Source: Jiangellaceae bacterium (GTDB taxonomy: Bacteria > Actinomycetota > Actinomycetes > Jiangellales > Jiangellaceae). From it: a DNA stretch of 7,341 nucleotides. The stretch lies in NCBI GenBank assembly GCA_030146385.1, contig JASLBX010000113.1, forward strand, positions 1 through 7,341, given 5' to 3'. Both the position numbers and the translations under genes were made by a program. This document shows positions 1-4,692 of the stretch, one piece after another. The notes below the pieces were generated by a model. The model saw only the letters and a list, made by a program, of their open reading frames with translations. It was not told the DNA's origin and made no database searches. Every line of letters begins with the position of its first letter. The first letter of the stretch is position 1.

Positions 1-852
1 GCGATGATCGTCGTCAACAACCTGCCCGGAGCACCGTTCAACATGGGGGGTACTGACGCGACGATCGTGATCCCGTCGGTGATGGTGTCGCAGGCCGACG
101 GCGAGGTCATCAAGGCAGGTCTGCCTGCGGCCGGCCGGGTTAGCATGGCCCCGCTTCCGGAAGTGCCGGACCGATCCTGCCACGATACTGGCGTGATCCT
201 GGGCGATGCGCTGAAGGCGGCCTGTGCAGGAAGTGACGGGTTCACGGTGTGGAGTCTCGACCCTGCCGACGGCGGCTCGCTCGAGGATCCGGCGATCCAG
301 TACTCGGAGATCGTCCCGGGCGTGAGCATCGGGCACTCAGCCAGCTTCACCTGGGACGGCGAGCTGGTGATCTTCGGACACGAGCCGGGCGGCGGCGGCC
401 AGGCGCAATGCCAGGCGACAAGCCCCCTGGTCAACCGCACTCTGTTCTTCTTCGACGCGGATACCGGCGCGCCCGAAGGCACGTTCGTTCACCCGCGACC
501 GCAGACGAATACCGAGAACTGCACCTGGCACAACTACAACGTCGTGCCCACCGGCAAGGGCAATGTCCTCGTGTCCGGCAACTACCAGTCCGGGATCAGC
601 GTCGTGGACTTCTCCGACCCTGCAAACGCCTTCGAGATCGCATACGCCGACCCAGACCCGCTGGTCAACCCGGACAACCCGAACGCGATCGAGACCGGAG
701 GCGACTGGTCAACGTACTGGTACGACGGGCGGATCTATGAGTCCGACATTACCCGCGGCCTGTTCATCTGGAACCTCCGTGACAACGCGGTGGCCGGCGC
801 GAAGAAGCTCGGCCATCTGAACCCGCAGACGCAGGAGTTCACCATCCCGTAG
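1..852 (+). CDS. PA-domain / LVIVD-repeat secreted protein, C-terminal part (5' truncated by window edge)
   Basis: This is the 3' end of a larger gene. The frame is already open at base 1 (GCG, then ATG), and the first residues lie inside a domain, so the ATG at position 4 is an internal Met and not a start. Numbering from that Met, residues 1-38 match the second half of a protease-associated (PA) domain: VVNN, a Gly-rich turn, IPSVMVSQADG. Residues 56-282 match the C-terminal half of the actinobacterial LVIVD-repeat family, which is predicted to form a beta-propeller. Its hallmarks are SCHDT (58-62), GHSASFTWDG (110-119), FGHEPGGGG (124-132), ENCTWHN (171-177), SVVDFSDPAN (199-208), TYWYDGRIY (237-245) and a closing LNPQTQEF. 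Four cysteines (59, 74, 136, 173) suggest disulfides and an extracytoplasmic location; the signal peptide would be upstream of the window. The exact function of the family is unknown. The PA domain (a protein-interaction or lid module) joined to LVIVD repeats is the odd point. The gene ends at the hairpin at 876-902. Confidence 0.85.
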   Translation, partial: AMIVVNNLPGAPFNMGGTDATIVIPSVMVSQADGEVIKAGLPAAGRVSMAPLPEVPDRSCHDTGVILGDALKAACAGSDGFTVWSLDPADGGSLEDPAIQYSEIVPGVSIGHSASFTWDGELVIFGHEPGGGGQAQCQATSPLVNRTLFFFDADTGAPEGTFVHPRPQTNTENCTWHNYNVVPTGKGNVLVSGNYQSGISVVDFSDPANAFEIAYADPDPLVNPDNPNAIETGGDWSTYWYDGRIYESDITRGLFIWNLRDNAVAGAKKLGHLNPQTQEFTIP

Positions 853-875
853 CAGCTGTGTCTGGTTACCGCCTG

Positions 876-902
876 GGGGTGGGCGCACTCGGAGCCCACC
901 CC
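876..902. terminator. Bidirectional hairpin terminator between convergent genes
   Basis: A perfect 9-bp G/C-rich stem (GGGGTGGGC at 876-884, GCCCACCCC at 894-902) encloses a 9-nt loop and can be extended by one G-T pair. It lies in the 56-bp gap between two convergent stop codons (TAG at 850-852 and the complement of TAG at 909-911), so it can serve both genes. There is no T-tract on either side. Such I-shaped hairpins without a U-tail are common in high-GC actinobacteria. Confidence 0.75.
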
Positions 903-908
903 TGCGTA

Positions 909-1658
909 CTACGGCTTGCGGCCGACGAAGACGTCCCGCGGCGTCCTGTCCTCACTGGTCTCCTCGGTGACGACGGTCGCCTCGAAGCCGACGTCCGTGA
1001 GGATCCTGAGCCACGCCGCGCGCGGGAACAGGCCGGTTCGGTGCCTTTCGTGGACCACGTCGACCGAGCCGCCGGTGTCGCGTAGCACGAAGACATACAC
1101 GGTCTCGACCCAGCTGTCGGCCGGATCCGGGTCCCACGTCCATTCAAGGTAACGGGCGCCGCGTCCGGCCGTACTGTCGTCGCTGCCGCCATGGCCGCTG
1201 GTCGGCTCGAACGTCTCGGCAGTGGCGTCGGGGACGAACACCGCGACGGCGCCGGCGCGGCAGTGGGCGAACGCGGTCTCAACCGCACGGCGCAGGTCGG
1301 CCGTGGTGAGCATGTAGTCGACGGCGTCATGGATGAACACGGCGTCGTATGTGCGGCCGAGCCGCAGGGTGCGCATGTCGCCTTGGAGGTGCTCGCACTC
1401 CGGGTTCAGCCGCCGTGAGACGTCCAGCATCTCGGCCGACAGGTCGACCAGCGTCAGGGCGAACCGGTTCTTCAGGTAGACCGCGTTGTGACCGCCCCCG
1501 CTGCCGAGTTCGAGCACCTCGCGGACCGGCGCGCTTCCCGAGCCGAGCAGGCCAGCAGCGAATGCTGCCTCCTCCGCGTACTCGTCGGGAGGTGAGATCA
1601 GCGGCCACCAGCCGGCCAGGTCGGCGTAGAGGCGGTGTGCGGGGGAGCTTGCCTTCAC
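909..1658 (-). CDS. Class I SAM-dependent methyltransferase
   Basis: This is a 249-residue protein with a Rossmann-type SAM-binding core and no membrane segment, so it should be a cytoplasmic methyltransferase. Motif I is VLELGSGGGHNAV (48-60). The acidic residue after strand 2 is D72 (LTLVDLSAEML). QGDMRTL (92-98) is the adenine-side motif, and DAVFIHDAVDYM (105-116) is strand 4. The N-terminal stretch LYADLAGWWPLISPPDEYAEEA (10-31) is typical of a subgroup of actinobacterial methyltransferases annotated only as class I; the substrate cannot be read from the sequence. The start is GTG at 1658-1656. The ATG triplets just upstream are out of frame and run into a stop. There is no convincing Shine-Dalgarno sequence, but a promoter-like pair ends 6 nt before the GTG (1665-1692), so the gene may be leaderless and independent of the CBS gene 39 bp upstream. 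It converges on the PA/LVIVD gene. Confidence 0.9.
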   Translation of the reverse strand: MKASSPAHRLYADLAGWWPLISPPDEYAEEAAFAAGLLGSGSAPVREVLELGSGGGHNAVYLKNRFALTLVDLSAEMLDVSRRLNPECEHLQGDMRTLRLGRTYDAVFIHDAVDYMLTTADLRRAVETAFAHCRAGAVAVFVPDATAETFEPTSGHGGSDDSTAGRGARYLEWTWDPDPADSWVETVYVFVLRDTGGSVDVVHERHRTGLFPRAAWLRILTDVGFEATVVTEETSEDRTPRDVFVGRKP

Positions 1659-1664
1659 CGCACC

Positions 1665-1692
1665 ATCATTGCGGAGCCCCGGCGGAGGTCAA
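1665..1692 (-). promoter_or_regulatory. Candidate leaderless promoter of the methyltransferase gene
   Basis: On the minus strand TTGACC (1692-1687) is followed after 16 nt by AATGAT (1670-1665), and the GTG start begins 6 nt later at 1658. These match the sigma-70-like consensus at 5 of 6 and 4 of 6 positions. The spacing would place the transcription start at or next to the start codon. Most of it lies in the 39-bp gap after the CBS gene. This is a pattern match only. Confidence 0.4.
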
Positions 1693-1697
1693 TCGAG

Positions 1698-2309
1698 TTA
1701 AAGGGGTTCGTACCGAGCGTCGCGTGGGCTGTGCACTCCGCTCACGCCCGCGACAGTGCGCGCCAGGATGGCCGCGACTCGCGCGTCGCGATCCAATCCG
1801 TTGCCGGACAGCTCGACGTGGCCGTCGGTCACCGTCGCGGTCCACCCGTCCAGGCCCGCTTCGGCGAACAACCGGTGGATCTCGTCCTCGATCCGGTCGT
1901 CGGAGACGGCGAGGACGCGAATCAGGTCCCGGCGGCTGACGATCCCGACTACGCGCTGGCCGTGAACCACAGGAATGCTCTTGACGCCGGTGTCGAGCAT
2001 CAGCCGGGCGATGTCGGCGGCGTCGGTGCTCTCGTGGACGGCCAGGACTCCAGTTGTCATGACGTCGGCAACGGCCTTCGGCGACTCCTCCAGGCCGTCG
2101 TCGGCGGTCCGCGCGTGGGCGCGCGGGTCGCTGACCAACTCGCCTCTGATCAGGTCGGCTTCGCTGACGATGCCGACCAGCCGGTGCCGTTCATCGACGA
2201 CAGGCAGCGCGGTGATCTCGTGCCGGTCAAGCGTGCGGATGGCCTCCTTGACCGTCAGGTCGGGCGTGGTTGTGATCGCCGGGCTGGTCATGATCTCGCG
2301 TGCTAGCAC
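1698..2309 (-). CDS. CBS-CBS-BON domain protein (hypoxic-response / nucleotide-sensing type)
   Basis: This is a 203-residue soluble protein. CBS domain 1 covers about residues 1-56 (AREIMTSPAITTTPDLTVKE ... LPVVDERHRLVGIVSEADLI). CBS domain 2 covers about 82-135 (ADVMTTGVLAVHEST ... SIPVVHGQRVVGIVSRRDLI). A BON-like domain covers about 138-200 (DDRIEDEIHRLFAEAGL ... VTDGHVELSGNGLDRDARVAA). Tandem CBS pairs form a Bateman module that usually binds adenine nucleotides; BON domains are associated with membrane or ligand binding. The start is GTG at 2309-2307, because GGGGAG sits 5 nt upstream and the protein then begins exactly at the canonical CBS start. An in-frame GTG at 2384 would add 25 unconserved residues and would lie inside the operator-like site at 2371-2384. 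The gene is divergent from the DevS-type kinase. Tandem-CBS proteins such as Hrp1 belong to the mycobacterial DosR regulon, so hypoxia control is plausible but inferred. Confidence 0.88.
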   Translation of the reverse strand: MLAREIMTSPAITTTPDLTVKEAIRTLDRHEITALPVVDERHRLVGIVSEADLIRGELVSDPRAHARTADDGLEESPKAVADVMTTGVLAVHESTDAADIARLMLDTGVKSIPVVHGQRVVGIVSRRDLIRVLAVSDDRIEDEIHRLFAEAGLDGWTATVTDGHVELSGNGLDRDARVAAILARTVAGVSGVHSPRDARYEPL

Positions 2310-2314
2310 GGTGG

Positions 2315-2320
2315 CTCCCC
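2315..2320 (-). promoter_or_regulatory. Ribosome binding site that fixes the CBS-BON start
   Basis: On the minus strand GGGGAG is followed by CCACC and then GTG (2309). The strong Shine-Dalgarno sequence with 5-nt spacing selects this start over the GTG 75 bases further upstream. Confidence 0.75.
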
Positions 2321-2351
2321 AGTGGTTCGTGACACCAACCAGTTGATCAGT

Positions 2352-2364
2352 CCGGCCGGGCCGG
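2352..2364. repeat. Short G/C palindrome in the divergent CBS/kinase promoter region
   Basis: CCGGCC and GGCCGG flank one G, giving a perfect 6-bp dyad 6 nt from the DevR-like site at 2371-2384. It could be part of an operator or a hairpin in the CBS leader. Short G/C palindromes also occur by chance in DNA this GC-rich. Confidence 0.3.
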
Positions 2365-2370
2365 CAAATA

Positions 2371-2384
2371 GGGCCGTTCGTCAC
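2371..2384. promoter_or_regulatory. Candidate DevR/DosR-type operator between the CBS and sensor kinase genes
   Basis: GGGCCGTTCGTCAC fits the pattern GGGNCNNNNGNCCC with one mismatch (position 13) and matches the mycobacterial DosR core GGGACTWWAGTCCC at 10 of 14 positions. It lies 62 nt upstream of the CBS start and 90 nt upstream of the kinase start, where one bound regulator could act on both divergent genes. The match alone is moderate. A better match in front of the nearby PPOX gene (4626-4639) strengthens it. Confidence 0.45.
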
Positions 2385-2385
2385 T

Positions 2386-2401
2386 CATTGATATGCATTG
2401 A
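2386..2401 (+). repeat. CATTGA direct repeat with a 10-bp period in the kinase promoter region
   Basis: CATTGA occurs at 2386-2391 and again at 2396-2401, one helical turn apart, in the only AT-rich patch of the divergent region and directly beside the operator-like site. The second copy contains TTGAAC (2398-2403), which could be a -35 element with TACCTC (2421-2426) as a weak -10 after 17 nt. Its function is unknown. Confidence 0.35.
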
Positions 2402-2463
2402 ACGAGGACGAAAGCGGCCATACCTCGTCTGACATGATGGTCTCCGGTCACGACTGCGTCGGT

Positions 2464-2469
2464 AGGGGA
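2464..2469 (+). promoter_or_regulatory. Ribosome binding site of the sensor kinase gene
   Basis: AGGGGA is followed by CAAC and then the ATG at 2474. The spacing is normal and it supports this ATG as the start. Confidence 0.7.
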
Positions 2470-2473
2470 CAAC

Positions 2474-4174
2474 ATGGATAGGGAGGAGCGCAGCCTCCTG
2501 CCGCAGCTTCCGCTCGACGATCTGCTCGCGGAGCTGCAGGGGCGGCTTGAGGCCGTCCGCGCCGCCCGGGACGGCGTCCATGCCCTGCTCGATGCCGTAG
2601 TGTCGATCGGACGGGAGCTTGAGCTCGAGACGGTTCTGCGGAGAATCGTCGAGGCGGCCACGGCACTGGTGGACGCCCGGTACGGCGCTCTGGGAGTGAT
2701 CGGCGAGGACGGTCAACTTTCCCAGTTCGTGCCCGTCGGCATCACTGAGGAGGAGACCGCGGCGATCGACGAGTGGCCGCACGGCCGGGGCATCCTGGGA
2801 CTACTGATCAAGGAGCCGCAGTCGCTGCGCCTGTCCGACATCCGCGACCATCCGGAGTCGTTCGGCTTCCCGCAGGGCCACCCGCCGATGCGTACGTTCC
2901 TCGGCGTGCCGATCCGGGTCCGTGAAGAGGTGTTCGGCAACCTGTACCTCACCGAGAAGCGTGACGGCCGTGACTTCGACGAGCAGGACGAGACGATCGT
3001 CACCGCACTCGCGACCGCGGCGGGCGTCGCGGTCGAGAACGCCCGGCTGTACGAGGAGACTCGGCAGCGCGAAATCTGGTTGGAAGCATCGGCCGAGCTG
3101 ACCCGGATGCTGCTGTCCGGCTCCGAACCCCGGGAAGCACTGGCGCTCGTCGCGGAGCAGGCGCGGGAGATGTCCGGGGCCAAGGCCGCCGCCGTCGCCG
3201 TGCCGTCGAGCGGTCCGGACACCATGGTGGTCACGGCGATCGCGGGGGAGGGGTACGACGACCTCGCGGGCTTCGAGTTTCCCATCGACCACACCCTGAC
3301 CGGTGGCGTGTTCGCCACGGGTGAGCCTCGGGCGATCACCGATTTCGCCGGCGATCCGTCCGAGGCACCACTGGTCGTGAAACTGCCGAGCGGTCCGCGA
3401 CTGCTCATCCCGCTGGGTGAGCGCGGCAGCGTCCGTGGCGTGCTCGTCGTGGCGAAGAAGCGTGGGCAGTCACCGTTCCCGTCGGCGGTGATGCGGCTGC
3501 TCGAGTCCTTCGCCGGACAGGCCGCCATCGTGCTCGAGCTCGCGGACGCCCGCCGCGAAGCCGAGCGGTACGGCTTGATCGACGAGCGCGCGCGGATCGC
3601 CCGCGACCTGCACGATGTCGTCATCCAGCGGCTGTTCGCGACGGCCATGACCCTGACCGGCGCGGTGCGGCTGATCGATCGCCCGGAGGCCGCCAGCCGC
3701 GTCCATGCGGCGGTCGACGACCTGGACGAGACGATCCGGCAGATCCGTTCGACGATCTTCGCGCTCCAGTCCACCGAAAGGGCCACCAGCGCCGGCGGGG
3801 TACGGGCGCGGATCCTCGGCGTCGTCGACGCAGTGAGCCAGCAGCTGGGCTACGCGCCCGGCGTCCGAATGGAGGGCCTGCTCGACACGGACGTCCCGGA
3901 CGACGTCAGGGACGACCTGCTGGCGGTGCTGCAGGAGAGCCTGTCCAACGTCGTCCGCCATGCCAAGGCGACTCACGCGGACATCCTGATCGAGTTGCGC
4001 GACGGGCAGCTGCTGCTGCGGGTCCGCGATGACGGAGTCGGCGTGCCGGAAGATGGCCGGCGCAGCGGGCTGGCGAATCTGGCCGAGCGCGCGGCACGCC
4101 GCGGCGGAGACTTCGAGGTCCGGCCCGGTGACGATCGCGGAACCGTCCTCGAGTGGCGCGTTCCGGCGAGCTAG
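2474..4174 (+). CDS. GAF-GAF sensor histidine kinase of the DevS/DosT (DosS) family
   Basis: This is a 566-residue soluble two-component kinase with no membrane segment, close in length to mycobacterial DevS and DosT (just under 580). GAF-A covers about 52-190, GAF-B about 218-358, the HisKA_3 dimerisation/phosphoacceptor helix about 369-432 and the HATPase_c domain about 477-564. The phosphoacceptor is H380 in ERARIARDLHDVV. The N box is LQESLSNVVRHA (486-497), G1 is DDGVGVPEDG (519-528) and G2 is SGLANLAERA (531-540). GAF-A has the DevS signature HPESFGFPQGHPPMRTFLG. H136 aligns with the DevS haem ligand His149, and Y158 with the distal Tyr171 (same 22-residue spacing). Position 74 is Gly, as I recall for DosT, where DevS has Glu87. 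A haem-based O2, NO or CO sensor is therefore plausible, but the HPPMR motif also occurs in family members not shown to bind haem. ATG at 2474 has a good ribosome binding site. No response regulator lies alongside; the expected partner would be a DevR-type NarL/LuxR-family regulator elsewhere. The stop overlaps the PPOX gene by 4 bp. Confidence 0.93.
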   Translation: MDREERSLLPQLPLDDLLAELQGRLEAVRAARDGVHALLDAVVSIGRELELETVLRRIVEAATALVDARYGALGVIGEDGQLSQFVPVGITEEETAAIDEWPHGRGILGLLIKEPQSLRLSDIRDHPESFGFPQGHPPMRTFLGVPIRVREEVFGNLYLTEKRDGRDFDEQDETIVTALATAAGVAVENARLYEETRQREIWLEASAELTRMLLSGSEPREALALVAEQAREMSGAKAAAVAVPSSGPDTMVVTAIAGEGYDDLAGFEFPIDHTLTGGVFATGEPRAITDFAGDPSEAPLVVKLPSGPRLLIPLGERGSVRGVLVVAKKRGQSPFPSAVMRLLESFAGQAAIVLELADARREAERYGLIDERARIARDLHDVVIQRLFATAMTLTGAVRLIDRPEAASRVHAAVDDLDETIRQIRSTIFALQSTERATSAGGVRARILGVVDAVSQQLGYAPGVRMEGLLDTDVPDDVRDDLLAVLQESLSNVVRHAKATHADILIELRDGQLLLRVRDDGVGVPEDGRRSGLANLAERAARRGGDFEVRPGDDRGTVLEWRVPAS

Positions 4175-4590
4175 CCTGTCCCGTTCGGGCGCAGCCGCCG
4201 GCCGCTCACCTGCGACATCTCGATCTTTACGAAGTGCTGGCGGGTCGCGAGCACCCAGGTGTGCAGCTCGAGCTTGCCGAGCCGCTTGATCTCGCGGTCG
4301 TCCTCGACCAGCCGAGATCGCCCGACAACCGTGACGGACCAGCCGGACTTTGTGGCCTCGTCGAAGGAGTCGGCCTCGAACGCGACGACGGCTTCGCGTG
4401 TGGCGGCGGCGAGCTTGGACCCGGCTCCTGTCCGGAACACCACAGCGTCGTCGTCCACTACGTAGTTCACGGGCAGGATCGCGGGCAGCGCGCGGTCGGT
4501 GTAGACGACCCGTCCGACCGGGACGGAGGCAAGCAGAGCCAGGCTCTCCTCGCGGGAGAGCACCTCCAGGCCGGCTGCGTCGCGTTCCAC
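4171..4590 (-). CDS. PPOX-fold (pyridoxamine 5'-phosphate oxidase-like) flavin-binding protein
   Basis: This is a 139-residue protein with the split-barrel flavin-binding fold of the pyridoxamine 5'-phosphate oxidase-like superfamily (Pyridox_ox_2 type). Visible features are VGRVVYTD (25-32), ILPVNYVVDDDAVVFRTG (38-55), the phosphate-proximal KLAAAT (59-64), VAFEADSFDEATKSGWSVTVVG (69-90) and a C-terminal strand near VKIEMSQVSGRRL (121-133). Small proteins of this type bind FMN, F420 or haem and are usually redox enzymes or cofactor carriers. True PdxH activity is unlikely at this length. The start is GTG at 4590-4588, with only a weak GGA ahead of it. A near-perfect DevR-like operator lies 35 nt upstream (4626-4639), suggesting oxygen- or NO-dependent control together with the neighbouring kinase. 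Its stop codon shares the palindrome CTAG with the convergent kinase gene. Confidence 0.88.
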   Translation of the reverse strand: MERDAAGLEVLSREESLALLASVPVGRVVYTDRALPAILPVNYVVDDDAVVFRTGAGSKLAAATREAVVAFEADSFDEATKSGWSVTVVGRSRLVEDDREIKRLGKLELHTWVLATRQHFVKIEMSQVSGRRLRPNGTG

Positions 4591-4625
4591 CGATCCAGCA
4601 TCGCCGGTCCTGCGCCGTATGGGCA

Positions 4626-4639
4626 GGGACTAATGGCCC
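4626..4639. promoter_or_regulatory. Candidate DevR/DosR-type operator upstream of the PPOX gene
   Basis: GGGACTAATGGCCC matches the mycobacterial DosR core GGGACTWWAGTCCC at 12 of 14 positions and fits GGGNCNNNNGNCCC fully. A further GTCCC at 4642-4646 makes a second, wider inverted pair with the GGGAC half. The site ends 35 nt before the PPOX start, a position where it could overlap a -35 region. ATACGG (complement of 4615-4620) is a weak candidate -10. It is also 53 nt upstream of the divergent winged-helix gene, which has its own -10-like hexamer. Confidence 0.6.
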
Positions 4640-4680
4640 TTGTCCCACGGTCGGACGGCCGCGATGTCAGTTCCGCTCGC

Positions 4681-4686
4681 TAGGGT
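4681..4686 (+). promoter_or_regulatory. Candidate -10 hexamer of a leaderless promoter for the winged-helix gene
   Basis: TAGGGT fits the actinobacterial TANNNT -10 pattern and ends 6 nt before the GTG start at 4693, the spacing expected if transcription begins at the start codon. AGGGTG within it could instead act as a Shine-Dalgarno sequence 5 nt from the GTG. No clear -35 element is visible. The two readings cannot be separated by eye. Confidence 0.45.
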
Positions 4687-4692
4687 GCGGCC

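Noticed and set aside
1349..2306. Overlapping plus-strand frames (1349-1939 and 1635-2306) opposite the methyltransferase and CBS genes
   Set aside because: Neither frame has a recognisable domain. The minus-strand products match known families along their full length.
2307..2384. Longer N-terminus for the CBS-BON protein starting at GTG 2384
   Set aside because: The added 25 residues do not resemble a CBS N-terminus and would place coding sequence over the operator-like site. The downstream GTG has a strong ribosome binding site.
2713..3786. A 357-codon open frame antisense to the kinase gene
   Set aside because: It is Ser/Arg-rich without any domain and lies fully opposite the conserved GAF and HisKA_3 regions, so it is a shadow frame.
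4171..4590. Possible PdxH (true pyridoxamine 5'-phosphate oxidase)
   Set aside because: At 139 residues it is far shorter than PdxH and lacks its C-terminal region. Only the general split-barrel flavin-binding features are present.
3470..4648. A 392-codon open frame on the minus strand across the kinase and PPOX genes
   Set aside because: It spans two well-supported genes in other frames, has low-complexity Arg/Ala/Gly-rich composition and shows no recognisable domain. This is the usual shadow frame of high-GC coding DNA.
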